Shown here: piece by piece, positions 5,514 through 11,276 of the stretch
Layout of the letters: each line of letters opens with the position of its first letter
Numbering within the stretch: the stretch's first letter is position 1
Source: an uncultured Collinsella sp.
GTDB lineage: Bacteria > Actinomycetota > Coriobacteriia > Coriobacteriales > Coriobacteriaceae
Assembly (NCBI GenBank): GCA_958452935.1
Contig: CAUDVX010000049.1
Location: forward strand, 1 to 12,529
Direction of reading: 5' to 3'
Length of the DNA stretch: 12,529 nucleotides
Notes under the pieces: model-generated
Seen by the model: only the letters and a program-made list of their open reading frames with translations
What the model was told of the DNA's origin: nothing
Database searches by the model: none
Program-made: the position numbers and the translations under genes

Positions 5514-7610
5514 TTACTTTTTGCGGGCAAGCTCACCGATGTTGGCGATGCCGGAGAAAACGGCCTCGAAGCGGTTAAGCAGCTTAAGGCGATTATCGCG
5601 GAGCTGCTCGTCCTTGTCCATGACCATAACCTCGTCGAAGAAACGGTCGATGGGCGCGCGCAGGGCGGCCAGAGCGGCAAACGCGGCAGGGTAATCCTCG
5701 GCAGCAAGGGCGGCATCGACGGCGGTCTGAGCGGCCTCGGAGGCGTCGGCAAGCGCAAGCTCGACCTCGCCCATCAGAGCGCGATCGTACTCCGCGCCCA
5801 GTTCGGGCTTGGAGATATGCGCCGCGCGGGCGTAAGCGGTCGCCAGGTTGTCGAAGGTCTCGGCGTCGTTCTTGCGGGCCTCATCGAGGGCAGCGCAGCG
5901 AGCGAAGAAGACCGACGGGGCAATGATGTGCACCGCGGAAACAGCGGCAACGGTGTCGGCCGGGATCTTCTCGTCGCGAGCCATGCTCACCAGGCGGCCG
6001 TGGAAGAAGTCGCGAACCTGCTGGGCGACCTCGGCGGCGTCGAACTCAATGCCCTGCTCGCTATAGAGCTCGAGCGCAAAGTCGATGAGCGACGTGGGGT
6101 CGATCGGCAGACGGTCGCGAAGGATGTTGATGATGCCGATGGCGGCACGACGCAGCGCGTACGGGTCAGAAGAGCCGGTCGGGGGCTCGCCGATAGCAAA
6201 GATGCCGGCAATGGTATCAAGCTTGTCGGCGCAGGCCACGATGCAGCCAGCGGTGCCCTCGGGCAGCTCATCGCCAGCAAAGCGGGGACGATAGTGATCG
6301 CGAATAGCGTGAGCGACCTCTTCGTTCTCCCCCATCGCCATGGCGTAGTAACCGCCCATCACACCCTGCTGGCTCGTGAACTCGACGACGGCGTTGGACA
6401 CCAGGTCGGCCTTGCACAGGTGAGCTGCGCGGCCGGCATCGGCGGCCAGGTGGGCGCCCAGGTGAGCCTCGCGGGCAATAGCGAGCGCAAGCTGCTCAAT
6501 ACGCTCGGACTTGGCGAGCACGCTGCCGAGCTTCTCCTGGAAGGCAACCTTGGCCAGGCGCTCGCGGAACTCGTCGAGGGAGATCTTCAGGTCCTCCTCG
6601 TAGAAGAACTTGGCGTCGTCCAAACGGGCGCGCACGACGCGCTCGTTGCCGTCGATCACGCGCTCGGCATTCTCGGGCTTGCTGTTGGAGACGATCACGA
6701 ACTCACGCGTCAGCTTGCCCTCGCCGTCATAGATCGGGAAGTAGCGCTGGTTGGTGAGCATGGACTCGCAGATGATCTCGTGCGGGACCTTGAGGAACTC
6801 CTCGTCGAAGGTACCAACGAACACCGTCGGCCACTCGCAGAGGTTGATGACCTCCTCGAAGACCTTCTTGGGCGTATCGACGTGGCAGCCGGGGCGCGCA
6901 GCCTCGACCTCGGCGATACCGGCAAGGATGGCCTCGCGACGGCGCTCGGCGGAGAGCACGCCGGCGTCCTCGAGCACCTGCTCGTAAACAGCGGGGCTGG
7001 CGACCACATGGTCACCGGGGCCCAGGACGCGATGGCCGCGCGTGGTGTTGCCGCTCGTCACGTCGGCAAACGACACGGGCACGACGTCCTCGCCCAAAAG
7101 GCAGCAGATCCAGCGGACCGGACGTACAAACGTGGCGTGCTCGTGGCCCCAGCGCTGAGAGCGGTAGTTGGGCCATTGCAGGCCGGCGATGGTCTTCTCG
7201 CACAGGGCCGTCAGAATCGGGGTGGCCGGGGCGGAAGGAATGTTCTTCTCGGCAAATACGTACTCACGGCCGTCGGTGTCCTCGCGACGGACCAGGTCCT
7301 CGGCAGCCACACCGCACTTGCGGGCGAAGCCCTGGGCGGCCTTGGTGGCGTTACCGTCAGCGTCAAAGGCAATGTTGGCCGCGGGACCACGCTTGACCTC
7401 GTGAACCTCATCGGTCGCGGTAGCGACGTCGGCAACGAGTGCAGCCAGGCGACGCGGGCTCGAAATCACACGGACCTCGCCGTGGGCCAGACCGGCCTCG
7501 TCGAGACCCTTGGCAATCATAGTGCCAAGCTGCTTGACGGCATTGTTCAGCGGTGCAGAGGGCATTTCCTCCGTACCGATCTCAAACAGGAAATCCTTAG
7601 CGTCTGCCAT
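5514..7610 (-). CDS. glyS: Glycyl-tRNA synthetase, beta subunit
   Basis: The beta subunit of the alpha2beta2 bacterial glycyl-tRNA synthetase carries the tRNA-recognition parts of the enzyme. The 698-aa chain has the usual length. It begins MADAKDFLFEIGTEEMPSAP, the family signature, and contains FVRPVRWI, ESMLTNQRYFPIYD, KADLVSNAVVEFTSQQGVMGGYYA, SSDPYALRRAA and the C-terminal DALR-like segment with FFDEVMVMDKDEQLRDNRL.LL. It starts 3 bases after the glyQ stop with GAGGT about 10 bases upstream inside glyQ, so translation of the two subunits is likely coupled. Stoichiometric co-expression fits the heterotetramer. A very long plus-strand open frame covers this gene in antisense and is not counted as a gene. 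Confidence 0.97.
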   Translation of the reverse strand: MADAKDFLFEIGTEEMPSAPLNNAVKQLGTMIAKGLDEAGLAHGEVRVISSPRRLAALVADVATATDEVHEVKRGPAANIAFDADGNATKAAQGFARKCGVAAEDLVRREDTDGREYVFAEKNIPSAPATPILTALCEKTIAGLQWPNYRSQRWGHEHATFVRPVRWICCLLGEDVVPVSFADVTSGNTTRGHRVLGPGDHVVASPAVYEQVLEDAGVLSAERRREAILAGIAEVEAARPGCHVDTPKKVFEEVINLCEWPTVFVGTFDEEFLKVPHEIICESMLTNQRYFPIYDGEGKLTREFVIVSNSKPENAERVIDGNERVVRARLDDAKFFYEEDLKISLDEFRERLAKVAFQEKLGSVLAKSERIEQLALAIAREAHLGAHLAADAGRAAHLCKADLVSNAVVEFTSQQGVMGGYYAMAMGENEEVAHAIRDHYRPRFAGDELPEGTAGCIVACADKLDTIAGIFAIGEPPTGSSDPYALRRAAIGIINILRDRLPIDPTSLIDFALELYSEQGIEFDAAEVAQQVRDFFHGRLVSMARDEKIPADTVAAVSAVHIIAPSVFFARCAALDEARKNDAETFDNLATAYARAAHISKPELGAEYDRALMGEVELALADASEAAQTAVDAALAAEDYPAAFAALAALRAPIDRFFDEVMVMDKDEQLRDNRLKLLNRFEAVFSGIANIGELARKK

Positions 7611-7613
7611 GGC

Positions 7614-8525
7614 TTACGCCACCTCGCCTTCCTGATCGGCATTCTCGTTGATTCCGGCGACCTCGGCCATATAGGCCTCGCAGCACGCCTTGGCGACGGC
7701 GCGGACGCGCAGGATGTAGTTGGCGCGCTCGACTGCGGACAGCGCACCGCGGGCATCGAGCAGATTGAAGGCATGGCTGCACTTCATGACGCAGTCATAT
7801 GCCGGCAGCGGCAGCTTGCGCTCCAGGCAGGAGTGGCACTCGGCCTCGTAGTCGTCAAACTTCTGACGCATCATCTCGACGTTGGCAACCTCAAAGTTGT
7901 AAGCGCTGAACTCGCGCTCGTTCTCCAGGAACACGTCGCCGTAGGTCATGGGCGTGCCGTCGGGCAGGTAGCTCCATACCAGGTCGTAGACCGAGTTGAC
8001 GCCCTGGGCGTACATGGCGATGCGCTCCAGGCCATAGGTGATCTCGACGGGCACGGGGTCGACCTCGATGCCGCCCACCTGCTGGAAGTACGTAAACTGC
8101 GTGACCTCCATGCCATTAAGCCAGACCTCCCAGCCAAGGCCCCAGGCGCCGAGCGTCGGGCTCTCCCAGTCGTCCTCGACAAAGCGGACGTCATGGTCGT
8201 TGGGGTCCAGGCCAATGGCGGCCAGCGAACCCAGGTAGAGCTCCTGGGCGTTGACCGGCGAGGGCTTGATGAGCACCTGGAACTGATAGTAGTGCTGCAT
8301 GCGGTTGGGGTTCTCGCCGTAGCGGCCGTCGGCGGGACGGCGGCAGGGCTGTGCATAGCAGGTGCGCCACTCGGCGGGGCCGAGCGAGCGCAGCGTGGTC
8401 GCGGTATGGAAGGTACCGGCACCGACCTCGGAGTCATAGGGCTGCATAATGACGCAGCCCTGCTCGCCCCAGTACTGCTGGAGGCGCAGGATGATGTCTT
8501 GGAAGGAAAGCGATGAAGCGTTCAT
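7614..8525 (-). CDS. glyQ: Glycyl-tRNA synthetase, alpha subunit
   Basis: The alpha subunit forms the class II aminoacylation site that activates glycine with ATP and charges tRNA-Gly. The 303-aa protein matches the family from end to end: SFQDIILRLQQYWGEQGCVIMQPYD (7-31), EVGAGTFHTATTLRSLGP, CRRPADGRYGENPNRMQHYYQFQV, FVEDDWESPTLGAWGLGWEVWLNGMEVTQFTYFQQ.GG and the ITYGLERIAMY motif. The ATG at 8525 follows GAGGGG by 11 bases. It lies 59 bases after lepB, too short a gap for a T-box leader of the kind that often controls glyQS in Firmicutes, so it probably relies on readthrough from the rpsP operon, perhaps helped by a weak internal promoter. Confidence 0.98.
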   Translation of the reverse strand: MNASSLSFQDIILRLQQYWGEQGCVIMQPYDSEVGAGTFHTATTLRSLGPAEWRTCYAQPCRRPADGRYGENPNRMQHYYQFQVLIKPSPVNAQELYLGSLAAIGLDPNDHDVRFVEDDWESPTLGAWGLGWEVWLNGMEVTQFTYFQQVGGIEVDPVPVEITYGLERIAMYAQGVNSVYDLVWSYLPDGTPMTYGDVFLENEREFSAYNFEVANVEMMRQKFDDYEAECHSCLERKLPLPAYDCVMKCSHAFNLLDARGALSAVERANYILRVRAVAKACCEAYMAEVAGINENADQEGEVA

Positions 8526-8571
8526 GCCTCTAATATCCCCTCGTCGAAACGATTACACGGTTAGGTACTGT

Positions 8572-8577
8572 ACTATA
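8572..8577 (-). promoter_or_regulatory. Possible weak -10 box before glyQ
   Basis: Minus-strand TATAGT lies in the 59-base lepB-glyQ gap, but no convincing -35 is found 16-18 bases upstream. It could give extra glyQS transcription; on sequence alone it is marginal. Confidence 0.2.
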
Positions 8578-8584
8578 GCGTTTT

Positions 8585-9148
8585 TTAGTCGATAGCGCCG
8601 ATACGGTTGAGCGGCCAGTAGCGCACAAGCGCAACGGCGATCAAGTCGGAGCGGTCGACCGGGCCAAAGTAGCGGGAGTCAGCAGAGTTCTCGCGGTTGT
8701 CGCCCATCACCCACACACAGTCGTCAGGGACGGTGTAGGGATAGCTCACCTGAGCGCCGGGAGCTTGGACCGAAAGCGGCCAGCTCATGCCAGTCGTATA
8801 GTCCTCGTCGAGCGCCTGGCCATCGACGACGACCTTGCCGTCCTGCAGGTCGACCGTCTGGCCGGCCGTGGCGATGACGCGCTTTACCAGCACGTCATGC
8901 TCGGACGTGGCATCGGGGTTGTGGAACACCACGATATCACCCTGTTTGACGGGCTGTCCGAGTTCGAGGCTCACCTTTTGCGCCAGGATCTGGTCGCCGA
9001 TCTCGATCGTGGACTCCATGGAGCCGGTGGGCACCACAAAGGGCTCGACCACAAACGAACGAATCAAGAAGGTGGCGACCAGTGCGATCGCGACAACCAC
9101 GACCCACTCAAACGCACCCTTTAGCACGGAATGCTGCGATGGGACCAT
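8585..9148 (-). CDS. lepB: Signal peptidase I
   Basis: Type I signal peptidase is a membrane-anchored serine/lysine protease that cleaves signal peptides from exported proteins on the outer face of the membrane. The 187-aa protein has one N-terminal transmembrane segment at about residues 12-33. The nucleophile is S43 in PTGSMEST, the general base K89 in LVKRVIA.AG, and box E reads GDNRENSADSRYFGPV (149-164). The size is typical of small Gram-positive enzymes. The ATG at 9148 is chosen because GAGGAG lies 5 bases upstream and the chain then begins with the expected short cytoplasmic tail. The open frame continues to 9580, but that part is antisense-free overlap with trmD in another frame and has no family resemblance. 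The start is 2 bases after the trmD stop, implying coupled translation. Confidence 0.96.
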   Translation of the reverse strand: MVPSQHSVLKGAFEWVVVVAIALVATFLIRSFVVEPFVVPTGSMESTIEIGDQILAQKVSLELGQPVKQGDIVVFHNPDATSEHDVLVKRVIATAGQTVDLQDGKVVVDGQALDEDYTTGMSWPLSVQAPGAQVSYPYTVPDDCVWVMGDNRENSADSRYFGPVDRSDLIAVALVRYWPLNRIGAID

Positions 9149-9150
9149 TC

Positions 9151-9909
9151 TCACTCCTCGCTCTGCGAATACGATGCGTCCAGAATCTCCCGCGCGTATG
9201 CGCGCTCCTCGGCCGTAAGGCGTGCCGTCTCGATAAGATCGGGACGCCAACGACAGGTACGCTCGATGGCGTTTTTGCGACGCCAGGCATCGACCTTGGC
9301 GTGGTCGCCGCTTACGAGCACTGGAGGCACGCCCTCGCCATTGAACTCGGCGGGACGGGTGTACTGCGCGTACTCGAGCAGGCCACCGTCCTCGGCGGTC
9401 GAGAAGGACTCGTCCACATTGCTCATCTCGTCGCCCAAGGCTCCGGGAATGAGCCGTACGACGGCGTCGGCTACGACCATAGCGGGCAGCTCGCCGCCCG
9501 TGAGCACGTAGTCGCCGATCGACAGGCGCTCGTCGGCATACGCATAGGCGCGCTCGTCGACGCCCTCGTAACGGCTGCACACAAACAGCAGGCGCTCGCT
9601 TTTGAGCAGGCGCTCGGCCACATGCTGCGTAAAGGGCTCGCCGCAGGGGGTGAAGAACACCACGGTGGGCTTGGGACCCTCAGATCTGATGGCCTCGATT
9701 GCCTCGGCAATAGGCTCGACCTTCATGAGCATGCCCTGCCCGCCGCCATACGGCTCGTCATCGACGGTGCGATGGCGGTCGTGCGTCCAGTCGCGCAGGT
9801 TATACGCCTTAAAATCAAAAAGGCCGGCCTTGCGGGCGCGGCCCAAAATCGACGTGGACATGACGGGCTCAAACATCTCGGGAAAGACCGAAAGGGTCTC
9901 AATCAGCAT
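9151..9909 (-). CDS. trmD: tRNA (guanine-N1-)-methyltransferase
   Basis: TrmD uses S-adenosylmethionine to methylate N1 of G37 next to the anticodon, which prevents +1 frameshifting. The 252-aa protein begins MLIETLSVFPEMFEP and carries the trefoil-knot SPOUT motifs YGGGQGM (54-60), RYEGVDER (113-120) and SIGDYVLTGGE (130-140), then QYTRPAEF and VPPVLVSGDHA. The position aligned to the catalytic Asp169 of E. coli and H. influenzae TrmD appears to be E167 (VDESF instead of EDSF), followed by about four extra residues before LLEYAQYTRP. The start is supported by GGAGG 5 bases upstream, which overlaps the end of rimM. It sits in the standard rimM-trmD order. Confidence 0.97.
   Translation of the reverse strand: MLIETLSVFPEMFEPVMSTSILGRARKAGLFDFKAYNLRDWTHDRHRTVDDEPYGGGQGMLMKVEPIAEAIEAIRSEGPKPTVVFFTPCGEPFTQHVAERLLKSERLLFVCSRYEGVDERAYAYADERLSIGDYVLTGGELPAMVVADAVVRLIPGALGDEMSNVDESFSTAEDGGLLEYAQYTRPAEFNGEGVPPVLVSGDHAKVDAWRRKNAIERTCRWRPDLIETARLTAEERAYAREILDASYSQSEE
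9154..9159 (-). promoter_or_regulatory. Shine-Dalgarno site setting the lepB start
   Basis: GAGGAG on the minus strand, inside the last codons of trmD, is 5 bases upstream of the ATG at 9148. It fixes lepB at 187 aa within a much longer open frame. Confidence 0.8.
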
Positions 9910-9919
9910 GCTGTCCTCC

Positions 9920-10441
9920 CTACTTGTCCATATCGATCAAGCCGTCCATAACGTGGACGGAAATTGTTCCTGTGTCGGGAAGATCGAGCACAACCTGCTC
10001 GATCACGGGAATCAGCACCTCGCCGTACCGACCACCCTCGACAACCCAAACATCGTTGGCGGGCGTCGACATGATCTCGACAATCGTGCCGAGCGAACCA
10101 AAGCGTTCGTCGACCACCTCGCGACCCATAAGGTCGGTATAGGCGGCGTCGAGCGAATCGAGCTCGAAGTCGTCACGATTGGCCAGCACGTAGCATCCGG
10201 TGATGCCCTCGGCAGCCGTCAAGTCGTCAATGCCCTCAAACGAGACCAGATCGCCATCGCCCGTATCGGTGACGGATACGACCGTGCAAAAACGGTCGCG
10301 CTTGAGCGCCGGCGGCGTCAAGGCGACGCGCATACCCGGCTCCAATACAGAAGGAAGCCCCCGCAGCGGCTGCGCGAGGACCTCCCCCTTCCTTCCGTGC
10401 GGCTTGACCACACGGGCGATATTTTTGTACTGGGACCTCAA
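9920..10441 (-). CDS. rimM: 16S rRNA processing protein RimM
   Basis: RimM assists maturation of the 30S head and binds near S19. The 173-aa protein has the N-terminal RimM beta-barrel starting YKNIARVVKPHGRKGEV (5-21) and a C-terminal PRC-barrel domain from about residue 96, with LMGREVVDERFGSLGTIVEI, then EVLIPVIEQVV and MDGLIDMD near the end. The start is inferred to be TTG at 10441: the family needs a few residues before the IARVVKPHG motif and no ATG or GTG lies between the khpA stop and that motif. The start codon is 4 bases after the khpA stop, the Shine-Dalgarno match (AGGA) is unusually close, and the codon lies in the loop of a small hairpin. Translation may therefore depend on ribosomes finishing khpA. 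Confidence 0.94.
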   Translation of the reverse strand: MRSQYKNIARVVKPHGRKGEVLAQPLRGLPSVLEPGMRVALTPPALKRDRFCTVVSVTDTGDGDLVSFEGIDDLTAAEGITGCYVLANRDDFELDSLDAAYTDLMGREVVDERFGSLGTIVEIMSTPANDVWVVEGGRYGEVLIPVIEQVVLDLPDTGTISVHVMDGLIDMDK

Positions 10442-10446
10442 GGTCC
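10433..10446 (-). promoter_or_regulatory. Stem-loop enclosing the rimM start codon
   Basis: On the minus strand GGACC-TTGA-GGTCC is a perfect 5-bp stem with a 4-base loop. The loop contains the proposed TTG start of rimM, and the 5' arm abuts the khpA stop codon. A ribosome terminating on khpA would melt it, so it could enforce translational coupling. The pairing is seen directly; the role is inferred. Confidence 0.4.
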
Positions 10447-10730
10447 TAGCCCAGAACCTCTACCTCGACAGCAGTGTCGAGGCGAGCGGCCAGTGCACGG
10501 GCGAGCGTGCGAATGGCCTTGATGGTACGGCCACGACGGCCGATGACCTTAGCGACGTCATCCTCGGCAACCGAAACCTCAATTGTGGAGGCGTCGTCAC
10601 CATCGATGACCTCAAGGCTCACGGAATCCGGGTCGTCGACGATCTGAACAACGAGATATTCGACGAGATCGGCGATGCGATCTGAGAGCATTGCCTCACC
10701 CTCGAGCTGTGCAGCGTCAACCTCAGGCAC
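10446..10730 (-). CDS. khpA: KH-domain RNA-binding protein KhpA
   Basis: KhpA is a small single-KH RNA-binding protein which, in streptococci and lactobacilli, pairs with KhpB and affects cell division and RNA metabolism. From the GTG at 10730 the protein is 94 aa. It shows LSDRIADLVEYLVVQIVDDPDSV and then the KH loop VIGRRGRTIKAIRTL with GRRG at residues 64-67. The GTG has GAGGAG 6 bases upstream overlapping the rpsP stop. An internal ATG at 10691 would give 81 aa, closer to the usual family size, and has GAGGG 7 bases before it, so either start is possible. The rpsP-khpA-rimM order is common in Gram-positive bacteria. It starts 3 bases after rpsP and ends 4 bases before rimM. Confidence 0.93.
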   Translation of the reverse strand: MPEVDAAQLEGEAMLSDRIADLVEYLVVQIVDDPDSVSLEVIDGDDASTIEVSVAEDDVAKVIGRRGRTIKAIRTLARALAARLDTAVEVEVLG

Positions 10731-10733
10731 GAT

Positions 10734-11075
10734 TTACTCCTCGGCGCCCTCAGCGGCCTCAGCGGCAGCCTTAGCGGCCTCGGCCTCTTTGGCGAGCTGC
10801 TTCTTGGACTTCTTGACGACGGTCTCGGTCTTCTCGCCCTCGTTGGCGGCCTTGACCAGAGCGGCGACGGCGTCGGTGAGCTGAGCGCCCTTGGACTGCC
10901 AGTCAGCGATCTTCTCGAGGTCGAGGTTGATGGTCTTGGGGGCGGTCATCGGGTTGTAGCGGCCAACCTCCTCGATGATACGACCGTCACGCGGGGCGCG
11001 GGAATCGGCGACGACGACACGGTAGTACGGACGCTTCTTAGCGCCGTGACGAGCAAGGCGAATCTTGACTGCCAA
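10734..11075 (-). CDS. rpsP: 30S ribosomal protein S16
   Basis: S16 is a small-subunit ribosomal protein needed for 30S assembly. The 113-aa product begins (M)AVKIRLARHGAKKRPYYRVVVADSR, the family signature, with GRIIEEVGRYNPM following. Residues after about 80 form a low-complexity tail, first Lys-rich (VVKKSKKQLAKE) and then Ala/Glu-rich, making it longer than the 80-90 aa typical of Proteobacteria but in line with extended actinobacterial S16 proteins. The start is TTG at 11075: GGAGGAG is 6 bases upstream and the reading AVKIRLARHG begins exactly there. The open frame extends back to 11111, but those 12 extra residues run through the ribosome binding site. It is the first gene of the translation operon. 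Confidence 0.96.
   Translation of the reverse strand: MAVKIRLARHGAKKRPYYRVVVADSRAPRDGRIIEEVGRYNPMTAPKTINLDLEKIADWQSKGAQLTDAVAALVKAANEGEKTETVVKKSKKQLAKEAEAAKAAAEAAEGAEE
10737..10742 (-). promoter_or_regulatory. Shine-Dalgarno site for the longer khpA start
   Basis: GAGGAG on the minus strand overlaps the end of rpsP and lies 6 bases before the GTG at 10730. A second match, GAGGG at 10699-10703, is 7 bases before the internal ATG at 10691, which leaves the choice of start open. Confidence 0.6.
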
Positions 11076-11081
11076 AGGAAA

Positions 11082-11088
11082 CTCCTCC
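11082..11088 (-). promoter_or_regulatory. Shine-Dalgarno site setting the TTG start of rpsP
   Basis: GGAGGAG on the minus strand is 6 bases upstream of the TTG at 11075. A perfect GCAGC-CTAAA-GCTGC hairpin (11094-11108) lies just upstream of it in the leader. Confidence 0.85.
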
Positions 11089-11131
11089 AACCAAGCAGCT
11101 TTAGGCTGCAACTACAAACAAACAGTTGAAC

Positions 11132-11160
11132 ATAATACGCCATCGACGCGGGCAGGTGAA
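11132..11160 (-). promoter_or_regulatory. Promoter of the rpsP operon
   Basis: The minus strand has TTCACC (complement of 11155-11160), a 17-base spacer and TATTAT (complement of 11132-11137). This gives four of six and five of six consensus matches at ideal spacing. Transcription would begin near 11125, leaving a leader of about 50 bases before the rpsP TTG. Confidence 0.6.
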
Positions 11161-11204
11161 GTCCGTGAGACCAACTTCTTCGGTGTAGTCGAGGGCAAAT
11201 CCAT

Positions 11205-11232
11205 ATCTTAGACAAGAATTCGCGATTTGCAA
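11205..11232 (-). promoter_or_regulatory. Possible second upstream promoter of the rpsP operon
   Basis: The minus strand shows TTGCAA (11227-11232), a 16-base spacer and TAAGAT (complement of 11205-11210), four of six matches each. It could be a second start about 70 bases upstream of the main one; weaker evidence than the proximal promoter. Confidence 0.3.
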
Positions 11233-11264
11233 GCACATCCACGCACCCCACATGAGCTGCGCGG

Positions 11265-11270
11265 TATACT
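11265..11270 (+). promoter_or_regulatory. -10 box of a probable leaderless dinB promoter
   Basis: TATACT lies 6 bases before the dinB ATG. Transcription normally begins about 7 bases after the -10, which here is the A of the start codon itself. No Shine-Dalgarno sequence is present before the ATG and no clear -35 is seen. No obvious LexA-type palindrome was noticed in the 200-base divergent region, judged only by eye. Confidence 0.5.
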
Positions 11271-11276
11271 CATGAC

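Noticed and set aside
5262..8516. A 1084-aa plus-strand open frame opposite glyS and glyQ
   Set aside because: It is antisense to two certain genes, shows no family motifs, and is explained by GC-rich codon phasing of the minus-strand genes.
8526..8584. T-box riboswitch before glyQ
   Set aside because: The gap is far too short for a T-box and contains neither its conserved bulge nor a terminator.
9149..9580. N-terminal extension of lepB to 331 aa
   Set aside because: The extra part overlaps trmD in another frame, is Arg-rich noise, and a well-spaced GAGGAG supports the ATG at 9148.
11076..11276. LexA/SOS box controlling dinB
   Set aside because: I looked for a GAAC-N-GTTC-like palindrome and found none in the divergent region by eye; a matrix scan would settle it.
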